A DNA stretch of 64,000 bases, taken from assembly GCA_037178855.1 (NCBI GenBank), contig JASJZC010000002.1, positions 3,906,001 to 3,970,000 on the forward strand, written 5' to 3'. Made by a program: the position numbers and the translations under genes. The notes under the pieces are model-generated. The model searched no databases, had not been told where the DNA came from, and saw only the letters and a program-made list of their open reading frames with translations. Position 1 is the first letter of the stretch. Each line of letters opens with the position of its first letter. The DNA comes from Oscheius sp. JU75. Taxonomy: Eukaryota; Nematoda; Chromadorea; Rhabditida; Rhabditidae. Below are positions 24,001-35,100 of the stretch, piece by piece.

Positions 24001-27000
24001 AACAAGGAGTCAAGATTTTCATTCTGTTGTACAAGGAGATGGAAATGGCCCTCGGGCTGAACAGTATCTACACGAAGAGAACTCTTCAAGGTCTCCATCC
24101 GAATATCCGGGTGATGAGACATCCGGACCACTCGATGACGATCGGAACCTTCTTCTGGGCCCACCACGAGAAGTTGATCGTCGTCGATCAGCTCATTTCC
24201 TTCGTCGGCGGAGTCGATCTCTGTTTCGGGCGATGGGACGACGAACACCATCTGTTGACAGATCTTGGATCTGTCCAGTTCGCCGGACAACATGCTTTTC
24301 AGGACCATTCTATGGTATTTTTTTGCTTCTTTTTTTTTTAGTAATTTAGTAACTTTAGGCAGCAGGATTGCGAGCCCTGGTCAAGGCCCCATTGACCCTT
24401 GGACCTCTGGGACTAGAGGAAAACGAAATTGTCGTGCCACGAGGCGAACAAAATACTCCCAATCCGGCTGCGGGAGACAGTTCCAGCTCAACAGGTACAT
24501 TTTATTGTTTTAATTGAAACAAGAAAGTTTAGCAGACCCGACGACAGTTCGCCACGTGACGACGATAAACGTAGGCGAGAACGGGGAGGACGAGGTCGAC
24601 TCGCACATTTTGAGGGAAATTGGGGAGGAGGAGGAGGCTGTCTACGCGGACAAGGAGACCGGCAATGTCCGTGTTCGAATCTGGAAGAAGGGTACGAATT
24701 TCCTTCGTTTTGTGAACAAAAAATGACTTCTAGCTACTCCCCAAGCGGCGAAGATAGCGAAAGAAAGACACAGCTCCCCGATTCCGGAACGGGAGAAGGA
24801 AAGAGCCAATTATAGGACACAGGCATCAGTCCCGACCCCGACGACAGCCGGAAAGAGGTCGACAAGTCTCTTCCGAGTCGTCAGAGAGGCCGAGGAGGCC
24901 AACAAGAGAAAATCCGCTTCGATGCCCCGAAAGCTCCCGATGGAGATGTTGGACCGGGCGGGACCGGCCCCGTCTATGTTCGAGAAGGCGGCCAAGAGCG
25001 GAATGGATTTGGCCACGGCGGCCGAAAAGTACAAGGAATACGTGGCCAGCGGGGCCGTGAGACGCGAGAAACATCGAGCACAGACGCCACCCATGAACCG
25101 GAAAGAGAGTCGTGTCTCCCGAGCCGTCTCGAACTGGAAGAGCAACAGGGCGAAGAGAAAATGGAAGCAGGTTCTGGACAATGACGAGGTGATGGCCGGA
25201 TACGAGCTCGAATGGCTCCGACTCCAATCAATGGTCCCGGAGGAAGATGTGGACGGCGGGACGAAGCTCTGGATCGGCAAGGATTACGTCAATTACATTC
25301 ACAAGGACTTTGTCGATATCAACATGCCTTTCCATGGTACAGTTTCCATTTTTTTCGAAGATAAACTATTGAATTTAGACTTTGTGGACCGCGGAATTAC
25401 TCCCAGAATGCCGTGGCACGATATTCATTCGGTTACCTACGGAGTCCCTGCCCGAGACGTGGCCAGACATTTCATCCAGCGCTGGAATGCTACAAAAACG
25501 GAAAAGTTGAAGGTTTGATCTTTTTTTTACTACGGATTTCAAGGAAAAATTTTAGGACGACACCAACTACCCGTTTCTGCTGCCAAAGTCCTATGAAAAT
25601 CTGAAGGTTCCCCGTATGTTCCGCAGTCCGCCGTTAAGCGAAGCCGTCAATGTCCAGGTACTTTCTTCATCATCCTAAAAAGAAACAAAGGTACAGGTCC
25701 TCCGCTCTCTATCCCACTGGTCCGGCCTGATTAATCAGACGGAGGACTCTATCCAGATGGCGTATCTGTCGCTGATCGCCAACTCGAAGCACTATCTCTA
25801 CATCGAGAATCAGTTCTTCGTCTCGCTGATCGACGTTCCCGAGGTCATGAACGAGATCTGCAAAGTCATCTGCAATAGGATCATTCGGGCCTACAAGTTG
25901 GTTCCCTTTCTTGATAAAAAGTACAAAAAAATGTAGAGAAAAGACCAAGTACCGCGTCTACATCATGATTCCGCTCCTTCCCGGCTTCGAAGGCGATGTC
26001 GGAGCCCCGGGTGGCTCTTCCCTTCAGGCAGTTCTTCACTGGACGTATCAGTCGCTTAGTCGAGGTCCGAATTCGCTCGTGCAGCGTCTCAAGGCGGTAG
26101 TTTTTCCCTCAAATATCAAAAAATCCAGTTTAGGTAGTCCCAGACCCCTTTGAGTATCTGCACATTGGATCGTTGCGTACACACGATATTCTCTGCGGGA
26201 AACTCGTGACTGAGCTGATCTACATTCACTGCAAGCTGATCATCGTCGACGACGAGTACGTCATCATCGGATCGGCCAATATCAACGATCGCTCTCAGGT
26301 TTTTTGCTCGGAAAGACTAAAAAAATAAAAATTTAGGTAGGAAATCGGGACTCTGAGGTCTGTCTGCTGTTCCAAGATCTCCAACACGAGAAGAGTACAA
26401 TGGATGGAAAGCCCTATCAGGCCGGAAAGTTCGCCAAAAGTCTCCGTCTGCGCTGCATGAAGGAACATCTCGGCCTGCTGCCGAATGAGCGACGACCGGC
26501 CAAATTCCGTTACGATGTGACCTGCGATGATCCCGTGGCCGATGACTTTTTCATCGATATTTGGCAGTCGACTGCCCGGACCAACACCAGGATCTATGAG
26601 GAGGTATTCCTTTTACTCTTATTAGAAAAAAGCAGAAAAAAATGGACTTACTACCAAAATGTTCGTCCCCTAAAAAAGATAGTCAAGTCCGGGGATCGTA
26701 CCCAAGTGAATTGATTAGTAGTCGGGACTCTTACCGACTGTGCCGCTTGAGAGAAGCTTCGCGCAGAAGGAAACATGGATATGAAAAAGATTGCTAATAA
26801 TTACAAGTTTCAGGTTTTCCGAGCGTATCCGACGGACAACGTCGAAACATTTGAGGAGTACAAGATGTGGACTTCCCAGATGCCACTGGCAGAATATCAG
26901 CCGCCGCAGGCCGAGGAACGATTACGCGATTTACGAGGTACGTTTCACCCTTTTCCTCTATAGAATTTTTGTAGGAACCCTGGTGGAATTCCCTTTAAAC

Positions 27001-27075
27001 TTCCTCTCGAAAGCCGTGCTGACTCCAGGAATAACCTCGAAAGAAGGGCTCGTCCCGAATTCCGTCTTCACCTAA
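21056..27075 (+). CDS. pld-1: Phospholipase D1 (PX-PH-HKD type)
   Basis: PLD hydrolyses phosphatidylcholine to phosphatidic acid and choline on Golgi, endosomal and plasma membranes. Order of parts: an acidic N-terminus ([15 protein letters not shown]); a PX domain (about 21535-22440, [21 protein letters not shown]); a linker; a PH domain (about 23390-23640, [11 protein letters not shown], then [17 protein letters not shown]); catalytic half 1 ([13 protein letters not shown], then HKD motif [10 protein letters not shown] at about 24163-24192 and GRWDDEHH); a basic insert at about 24530-25250; the conserved [12 protein letters not shown]; and half 2 with HKD motif [20 protein letters not shown] at about 26229-26288. 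It ends [11 protein letters not shown], like the conserved PLD C-terminus, at TAA 27073-27075. Both HKD motifs keep His, Lys and Asp, so it should be active. The start follows a TTTCAG acceptor. A tRNA-like relic lies in the last long intron. Confidence 0.95.
26683..26750 (-). repeat. tRNA-like relic in a PLD intron
   Basis: On the minus strand the segment runs TCAAGCGG...GGACTTGA, so five acceptor-stem pairs survive (TCAAG with CTTGA). It has a D-arm-like CACAGTCGGTAAGAGTC, an anticodon-loop-like CTACTAA and a T arm TTGGG-TACGATC-CCCGG that still pairs. The anticodon stem (CCCGA against TCAAT) is broken, so it is probably a tRNA pseudogene or a tRNA-derived repeat within the intron. Confidence 0.45.
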
Positions 27076-28018
27076 ACCAAGTCTTTCTCCCCCTTTCTTT
27101 GCAGTATTATATGTCTCTTGCCTTCATTTTCGAGCCTCTTTTTTCTCCTAGGACCAGGTGCAACCAACGTGATCCAGCTTCAACCGGTGCTTTTGTATAC
27201 CCCCACACTATTATTTTAGTCACCCGTGTATATTCAGTATTTTGCAAATTGTGTAAGTATATTCTAGAGAGCTATCGAGACAGATTTATCAGTTTGACCC
27301 AGAGTAGTCGAGTTTTGTCGAAACCCCCCTCTTTCACGAGCTGTTTGAAACTATGCCCTTTTTTTTAATAAATATACTTTTTATTATCTGGCTCTCCCAA
27401 TCTAAAAGAAATGGTCTCAGAGAACGGAGAAAAACGAATAGAAAAGTGGCGACCGGAACGATTTGCAGTTTGCCTATAAATTCAAATTCCCGGGGTTATT
27501 AGGATCATTTACGGTGTGCTAATCTGACGCCCTTTGCGTACGCTTCAACTTTACTCGTTTTTGCGCTCTTCTGTTTTCTTTCGCTGTTTTGGTAATATTT
27601 CGGCAGGCACCACGCTTCATTCAAATTCTTTGGCGCGCAATTTCGTTTTTTTTGGCGCGGACTCAGTTTTTCATTATTTTGCAAGCTTTTCCCGGTTTTG
27701 TGGCTCATTTCTGCTATTTTTCTGTAAAACATGTTGACCCGTTGACAAGACTTTCTTTCTGCAGAAAAATAAGATAAAAAGATATCACAGTTCTTCTTTT
27801 CAGTCCTTCCGGCGTCACTCTCCTAAAATTATCGATAAATACGAAATGAAAGGCTTTCAAAACGAGCTGTAGCTACTACATTTATCTTTCTATATGCATA
27901 ACACACCATTTGTTGAGGACAAAAGGAAGATAAAAAGGGACAAATACGGAAAAAAGTAGCAGAAATGAGCGACAAAACTGAAAAAAATTGATATATCTTC
28001 GTCCTAAAAGTATTTCAG
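27076..28018. other. Intergenic region between PLD and the RAB5IF-like gene; no gene seen
   Basis: About 940 bp, A/T-rich. AATAAA near 27366 is a plausible PLD poly(A) signal. Short open frames at 27505-27777 overlap on both strands and show no motif. The region ends in TATTTCAG, a probable trans-splice acceptor, directly before ATG 28019. Confidence 0.5.
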
Positions 28019-28521
28019 ATGACGTCTACGAAGAATGTGGCTACCCAAGAGCCGGAAAATGTCAAGAAGAGCACTTTCGAATGGGTATTTGTCGAGTGTT
28101 TTTGACCCTAATAACTTCAACCTTCAGATTTCCCGATCACTGACACCTGGATCGACTTGGAACAACGCGGACGAGATTCTTGATACGCTTTACTGGGGTC
28201 GTCAGGTGGGAAACCTCTTTTTGGTCGAAAAAGAGCATTTTCCAGATATTCTCGGTCTTCTTCGGCCTCCTTCTAGGAATTTGCAATGTTACTGGATTCT
28301 GGGCTATTATTTTGTATCTTCTTCTGTGCTACCGGGCAATCAAAATATACTTGACTCGGATTCAAAAGGTTCGTTGTCTTTGCTGTCTTGAACCCTTTGT
28401 TTTCAAGCTTGACGCTGAAGACCTCGGCGGCATGTTGGCTCTAAATCAAGAAGGATTTATGGAAGGCTTTGCTGCTTTTATGGTCACTTGGATTGCTGCT
28501 CATACTGCTCTTACAACCTAA
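28019..28521 (+). CDS. RAB5IF: RAB5IF/C20orf24-like small ER membrane protein
   Basis: Small four-exon gene. ATG 28019 follows TATTTCAG, so the mRNA is probably trans-spliced. Stop is TAA 28519-28521. The assembled protein (roughly 120 residues) has an N-terminal soluble part ending FEW, then SRSLTPGSTWNNADEILDTL, YWGRQ, a hydrophobic helix pair (IFSVFFGLLLGI, WAIILYLLLCYRAI), a short loop with ED-GG and then KEGFM-like NQEGFMEGFAAFMVTWIAA. The order 'W..-DE.LD..YW.RQ...GG...EGFM..FA.FM..WI' matches the human RAB5IF (OPTI) protein as I recall it. That protein assists assembly of multipass membrane proteins at the ER and was first noted as a RAB5 partner. The assignment rests on motif recall. 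Confidence 0.82.
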
Positions 28522-29027
28522 TTTTTTCCACTGTTTTATTGTTCATCAGTTAAACCGGTTCCTGTATCCAGAAAGTTTGCCCTATCTGTGAACACAAATT
28601 TTTGTAATAAGGGCGAGGAATGAAGATTATACGTCCCTACTTCGTTTGTGTAAGTTTGATCGCAATATGATTCACTGGAACTACGCAGAATTGCGTGGGA
28701 ACAGAAATATTTGCTGTCTTTCCATCTTTATAGCCAAAGCTGTACGTATCTTCCATACACTAGCACAATGGGCAGCAATCAACCGAGATGTAAGTTTTTC
28801 TCTTGTACGTTTAACAGCCATGATCAAGGCTTGATGTCTCTTTGACCGCCAGAGGAATAGTTTTGGTGGAGACTCTGCGACGAACTTGTTCCATGCGCTC
28901 TTGCCTCGAAAACATTGATTGCTCCTAGATAGGAATTCTCAATTGCTAGAAATCTCGAGCAAAACAGAAGTTGCCTTTTATTGCTTCTTCTAGCTAGTAG
29001 AATAGCGTGTCTTTCCTGTTCCCCGAA
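28522..29027. other. Spacer between RAB5IF-like and PRRC1-like genes; no gene seen
   Basis: About 505 bp. An open frame at 28646-28834 has no motif or partner exon. The region probably holds a 3' UTR and the 5' region of the next gene. Confidence 0.45.
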
Positions 29028-30391
29028 ATGAGTCCAATGCCACTTTCAGCCTCTCCGATCCCTCCTCCTTCCGGAATGCCAGAATTTGCCAATCGCCCTC
29101 CTCCTTCCGTGGTTCCTCCTCGTCCTCCGGTCTTCCATCCAACTGCCGGAGACTCAAAGATACAGTCTCCTTCAGGAAATCCTTTCGCTCGTCCCACTCC
29201 TACTCTAGAGGTTGGTTCACAGAATTCGGTAGTATAAGTAGTCAGTTTCAGCGAAGTCCCCTGCCGAAACCTACTCCTCCACCAGCATATGTTACTCTTC
29301 CTCCTGCACCCGTCGAGACGAGAAAACCACCGAGTTCTATTCCATTGGAAGCAAGGACTGAGACAAATAAATCCCCATCTCCGATTCCCGTACAAAAGCC
29401 AGCTGAGCCTGTGAAGACTGCCGATGTCCCTTTGACTCCACCATCACCCCAGCCAGTACAAGCATCTCCTCCTACTTCTCCTGCTGTCCTTCCGACGAAT
29501 GAGGAGAAAGAAGAGAAAGTAAAAGCTGAGGAAAGAGTTGACATGACTGGGGGACTCGTATCCTGGCTGACAAACAAAGTGGCTGAGAGTAAGCTTCTGA
29601 GCGACGTTGCGGAGAAGACAAAACACGGAATCGAGCAAGTTCTCACCACACTGGATCCCGGTATGAGAGGGTTTCTTTCGGACGATGGAACTGTAAGCTT
29701 AGACTCTATATATATTTTTAATCCCAATGCAGGTCGAGTTATATGTCGTGGCGACAGATTCCGATACGGTTCGAGCCATAAAGGACGGCTTTGAGCGAGT
29801 CTTTGCTAGTGTCCTCATTCGTGCTGTCCCAGCAGCCACCGGTTTGTCATATTCTGGAACAGATCATGTTTCTTCTACAGAGAATCTACCACCCTTGGTT
29901 AACGGATCCGCATATGCTCTGGAAATGTGCGGAGAGAGATCGAGTCGTGTCTTTATCTCTAAGCAAGTCCCAGCCAGTGCTCCTGTTCTGGTCATGCAGC
30001 CCTTCATCATGCAGATTGAGAACAGGTAGTCCTTCATTTGAGTTAGCGAGAAAAAAACGATCTTCAGGCAGATGACAGCCACTCGTATGCTCCTAGAATG
30101 GAAGGGAAACCTGGTCGACTCGTTTTCTCAATTGCTCCCAGTCGGTTCCAAAGTTATGCAAGTTCTTGAGGTAAGAGACAGTCACTATAGCATACTGCTC
30201 CTTTTCAGGCCCGACAAAAAGCAGATGGAAAGCAAGCCCAGGACTTTTCCATTCCTGTGAGTCAAGCAATCAAAGAGGTCCACTCTGGACCGAATCCACC
30301 CTTCTCAGAACTATTAGAGAACGGAGCTGCTGCTCTCGCCCAGCAGTTTATGTCCCTGACCATGGAGCAGACGACAGCATCATCTCCCTAA
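29028..30391 (+). CDS. PRRC1: PRRC1-like proline-rich protein
   Basis: ATG 29028 (MSPMPLSASPIPPPSGMPEF) to TAA 30389-30391. The first about 150 residues are Pro/Ser-rich and disordered (repeats such as PPPS, PPRPP, TPPPA). The conserved core follows: MTGGLVSWLTNKVAESKLL, then VAEKTKHGIEQVLTTLDPGM, close to the PRRC1 signature in vertebrates (GG-L-SWFKG, VAEKTK, TTLDPGM). A mixed alpha/beta domain of the NTPase-like (Maf/Ham1-like) type follows, with VELYVVATDSDTVRAIKDGF, and then a C-terminal helix region (LEWKGNLVDSFSQLLPVGSKV). PRRC1 proteins act at the Golgi/ER-exit interface and have been linked to PKA regulation. Introns are short. It is on the same strand as its neighbours, about 300 bp before the CEP104-like gene. 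Confidence 0.85.
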
Positions 30392-30696
30392 GCTCTTGAT
30401 TTCAAATGACTAATATCTATGGGTCTCTTCAGACGTAGGGGTACTTTCTTTGTATTTATTTGCTCTGCTCGTAACTTGTGATCTTGTACATACTCTTTGT
30501 TACTATTAGAAAGTGGTAAGTGTATTTTGGCAATAAACGGTTCAGAAAATTTTGACGCTCCCTGTCACTCGTCACTTTCAGTCCGCAACCGTTGCTACGA
30601 GCCCTCCTATGATCTCCGATCACTTCTTTTTGTTTCGCTAACTTCCATAGCAGCAGCACCCACCCGCCATCTCCTTCCTTTCGAATTTCTAACAAA
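30392..30696. other. Spacer between PRRC1-like and CEP104-like genes
   Basis: About 305 bp. AATAAA near 30532 fits the PRRC1-like poly(A) signal. No coding exon is supported. Confidence 0.45.
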
Positions 30697-32089
30697 ATGA
30701 GCACTAAAACTGAGAGGAAACCGGCGAAGACCATGATGGCAATGCGTGAGATTCATTGGAAGTGTCTGGTTCTCGGTTCAAGTTATCCAGAAGAGTTTGA
30801 TAAGGGGAAATGGATGTCTCCAATGGGGTAAGACTTGTTTTTGACAGTAAATAGGCCTTTGGCAGAGAAAACTTTCCTCTGGACATAGTACTCGGACTGG
30901 ACAATATAACCAACGTCTATAAAGTCATTCTGGAGGTTGATGACGATAAAATTCGTAGGTTTCCGCCCTCTATTGACAAATATTTTGAACTTCAGCCAGT
31001 CGGGTCGATGTGACCATCGGTCTCTCCGACGTCCGTCTACCGATTTCTTATAAGTCGGCGAGAGAGGCTAACTTTGATCGTCCAGTAAGAATGGAGTATC
31101 GGAAGAGAGATCGGGGACAGGCTAGGATGGAGAGCAAGTTAGCATTTTCATTTGATTTATACTGTGAACAGATCGGCCTTCACGGATACCATTGGTCAGT
31201 ACGTCTGGCTCCAGGTCAGTGCAGCTCTTCAATCGAGCGAGAACCCTTCGAAACAGGTACGAGCTAGGGCTGTAGATGAAGAGTCTTTAGATCGGAATCA
31301 ACAAGGTGACCGTACTTGGATATCCGTTGAATGAGGACGAGATAAATGTGATTCTGAAGAACCAGAGGTGAGTCATGAGACAGATAATCTAAAGTTCCTA
31401 TAGCTACTCAACTGCCATGTCAATTTCAGAGACGACTTTATGGACTTTCGTCCCCAGAGTGGCAGTTCCGTTCGAGGCCTGGAGTTGCCTCATACCGATA
31501 GAGCTCCTTCTCGAGGAAAGGATCCGAAGAAAAAGGTGGAGAGGTACAGTTAGTGAGTGCTTCCACTGGTTTGCTGTGTCCTCACGAGTGCTTTTCAAGT
31601 TCCTAACAGAGTTTCTGATAAACAACTGTATTCAGCAACGGAGACGGTATGACAACGAGCGGAAGTGGTCTTTCCCAAGATCCACTAACCTGTATCCGGA
31701 CAGTAAAACGGGCAATTGAACAAAAGAAAGAAAATGCTAAGGCGGTATGGGTGGAACTGTTAGATTCTAATCACACCATACAGATAGGTAAAGATGTGGA
31801 AGCGACAGTCTGTCTACGAGCTCTTCAACGTTTGACAGAGTATGAGGCTATGCTGGAAGACCTGTCATCCAGACGAAGCAATGCGCTTATTCACGAAGAG
31901 TTCGATCAGGCTGAAAGACTGAAACAAACGATGGCCGATTGCAGGGATACCGCCTTGAGAAGTAGTCATATTGATCTTCTCTTCGATCGGGCAGAGGTTA
32001 GTTCCAATAGACTGAAAAGAATAGCTACTTTAGCTCCGCGCCGTTGGTGTGACTTCCGACTGGACTCAACAGGCATAGAATCTTTATAA
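30697..32089 (+). CDS. CEP104: CEP104-like protein (N-terminal jelly-roll plus short coiled coil)
   Basis: ATG 30697 (MSTKTERKPAKTMMAMREI) to TAA 32087-32089; ATG 30733 inside is an alternative start. The N-terminal domain reads FPLDIVLGLDNITNVYKVIL, then VDVTIGL, a linker, TDTIGQYVWLQV, and GINKVTVLGYPLNEDEI. This is the CEP104 jelly-roll order (FPQEIVL...VGQFLKLIF...VALVAINIIGDP). After a Pro/Arg linker, a helical region follows (VKRAIEQKKENAK, ALIHEEFDQAERLKQTMADC), resembling the CEP104 'YDYAKKLKQAI' helix. CEP104 binds microtubule plus ends at cilium and centriole tips. This version is only about 330 residues and lacks the TOG and zinc-finger parts of the roughly 925-residue human protein, so it is a reduced form. 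It converges on Rictor with 62 bp between stops. Confidence 0.8.
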
Positions 32090-32137
32090 CTGACTAGTTT
32101 GTACTCGTACGAATCACATGAGCAGATTGGAATGATA

Positions 32138-32148
32138 TGTGAATAAAG
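32138..32148 (+). terminator. Poly(A) signal of the CEP104-like gene, in the convergent gap with Rictor
   Basis: TGTGAATAAAGTG lies about 55 bp past the CEP104-like stop and abuts the Rictor stop at 32152-32154 on the other strand. Rictor's own 3' UTR must therefore overlap the end of the CEP104-like gene. Confidence 0.5.
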
Positions 32149-32151
32149 TGA

Positions 32152-35100
32152 CTAGAGTTTCAAGGCACCGTAGAAAATCTCCTGGAGGAATGATCGCGAT
32201 CGCGGCTTGAACCGGTACTCGTCCAGAAGCTCGAGCACGTCCGCGTAAAGACAGGGCCATTCGAAGAGCCACGGATGGTTAGCTCGGAGGCTAAAGAAAG
32301 TTTTCCGAACTTCCAGGTTGGGTTACCTGATGAGTTTCTTCTCAGGAGCAGACTCTTTGACTTCGAGCATGTCGACCTCGTAAAGGACTTGTCTTCTTAG
32401 AGAAACAACGTCAACGTCGGTTGGCAGGTACCATTCTAAATAGAAGATTGACAGTTTTATGTTCCAACCTACTCTCAGTATTGGATTCGCAATAGAAGCA
32501 TCTGTAGGAGGAGTGTGAAAATCCAGCATCTGTCCTCTGGTTTTTTGAATGACCGCTCTTTGCCCCTCGGTCATTCTCGTCAGAAAAAAGCTTTTTGGGA
32601 TGGAAGATGTTCTGAAAAACATCCACTTACTTCCAAAGAACAAGTTCTTACCCCACACATGACCTGAACCTCCGAAGGCAGAGCCGAAATGTAGACTGGC
32701 TGTTTGACAGTCGGTCTAGTCCGAGTAGCCGCTGCTTCCAAGTGTCTCGAAAGCCAATCGTCATGGAGTAAATGGTTCCGATACTGGGCCACACATTCCT
32801 CCTCTCCTCGAGTCATGAAAATGTAGCGGACTGGATCACCAATATTTCTGTTGACTTGGAGGAAACGCCGGGTCTTGAATGGGGCTAGTCGGCATCGTTC
32901 TCTGTTCTTGCTCGAAAAATGGGGATCTCGTAAGAGGTCGGCGACCTGGAAAGGTGTTATGAAAAGAAATTTGAAAGGATTACGGTTCCCTCCGCTTCAA
33001 GACGACTTTTATCAACCATCAGTCCTTGAGAGAGACAACGAGCAATGGTCGAAGAGCGGGAACGCGATTCCATGTCATCGCACTGACTGGTAATAGTGGT
33101 CGCTCTTCGTCTGTCTGAACAATTTTCCTCTTCTGACACTAAAGATAGACTCACTCCCAATAGACTCATCAACCAGAGAGCAGGAGAAACCGCTAGTGAT
33201 TCCGGATTCAGTGGTCATAGCTCGACTCCTTGTGTTGTCGCTGCTGTCGTACTCTGACATGGCCGGGCTCTCGCTTGCCGTATACTGTAGTCCAAAGTCA
33301 CTTCCACTCCTTCGCAGCTTTGGAACTGACTCTTGGCTGATCTTTTGGGCAGACCAGCATCCTTCACTCGAGGACCGAGTCCTGTACTTCTCCATAGGGG
33401 AGTCAACTCGTCGCGGCTGTTTTTCCAAAGAGATTGAAACCTCGGGAACTATGGGAGTTGATATGGTGGCTCGTCTGTTCTCTTCCTCGTCTCCGTGTCT
33501 TTCGTACTTCCGTCTGGCCTTGTCCACAACCCAACGATGCTGATTGCTTTCCCAGCCGTAGTCGCACAGTACGTCAGCTCCAGCAATCGAGGTCGCCATC
33601 ATGTTCAGGGCCCAGAAAGCTGCTCCTCTGACTGAAAGAGTTGCTGCCTCTTCTGCTAGTCGAATAATTTTCGGGACGACATCAGGAGAGAACAGCTTGA
33701 TCCCATTCCGAGCACTGCCAATTTGACCCAAAGCGACGAGAGCTCCTTTGACTGTGGCCATGTCCTTTTCGTCTGTCAGCTGGATGAAGAGCTGTCGGAC
33801 AACTTTCTCGTCTTCGAGAAGCCATTGACCGTAATCGTGTTGAGCGAGACTTCCAAGAAGATGGGCTGGGGCTCGGACTCCAAATCGAGTTCTAAAAATG
33901 ATTTTGTTTGATCTCCAGCAGTGACTACCTTTCATTACTGGCTCTGGAAAACTCTCCGTTATGAGACCGCTTCACATTGAGAAGAGCCACTCGCATGTCC
34001 TCATCTAATCCTTCGAAGTATCTCGTGTTGAAACTCTGAAACTCTATTGTTTCTTCCCAAAAGAAACGGTTACCGTCATCCAGGTATGAATGGCCTCCAT
34101 CACATCGTCATGATTGGTTCGACAGACTCCTTCGTCCACGTACAGATAGGCTTTCAGTAGCATTCCGGCCTCTCCCAATGTGCTCAATGGGGCTGCTCGT
34201 AAGTTTCGCACACTTTTTGAGTAGATCTGAAGTAGGATAAGACTCGAAGTAACTATAAAACCCACTGGTAGCCACTGATGAAGCATCCGTATAGTCTGCC
34301 GGACCACTTTTACCGACTCGTCACCAAACTGTCTTAAGAGGAATGAGATTCCCCATTCGTGGAAATCAGGGAGGCGGAGAGCCGCAATAGCTCCAAGGAA
34401 TCGGGTACACCAGCGACGGGAAGCCTGTAACTTTCCTATTCTTTTTGACTAATCCAATTACCTCATTGCATGAAGTCAGAGCTTTCTGTAGCACAGTCCT
34501 GGGCAGATACTCATTGCCATCATTGGGACTGTAGTCCAGACTTGCCACGACTACCTTTATCAATTCTGTCGGAGTCGTCTTGTTCATCTTCTCCAGAAAT
34601 CTGAAATTGTTTGTACGGATCCAGTCCTCGTTTCCCCCTTCCCGCCACATAAAGCCACAACCTTGGATGTTTCTTGCTATGTTTGGAGAGAATAAATGTG
34701 GGTGGCTATTTTTATTTTCTCCTCCTCTCTCTCTCGCCGACTGTCCCCATTTCGTTCACAGATGCCCCTGTTTAACAAACGGTCACTCGCTGCTTTTTAG
34801 TAGTCGCCATTGCTTCCCTTTCCACATTATTAGAGGGGCAGAATCCTCTTAGAAAACTGAAAAAGAGGACCGTCTTTTGATTGCATCTGAATTCCAATTG
34901 ACTAGCAGATTGTTGACTGGGAACAAGCGACAGATAGGATGGTACTCTAGAGGATATACAGTAAGGCTGTGAGGTGCAGAACTCTTACCGAACGTTCAAA
35001 AGACTTAACGAGAAGATATAAAGTTTGGCATTTTTTATCAAAGGACTCCCTAGAAGTCCAAAGAGTGTTATTAAAATTCGAACCATCTCCCTCCTGCATA

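Noticed and set aside
23676-24308. A 210-codon minus-strand open frame
   Set aside because: It lies antisense to the first PLD catalytic exon, whose HKD motif and flanks clearly code on the plus strand. No motif or splice signals support the minus frame.
33196-33543. A 115-codon plus-strand open frame
   Set aside because: It is antisense to a conserved Rictor exon and has no family features.
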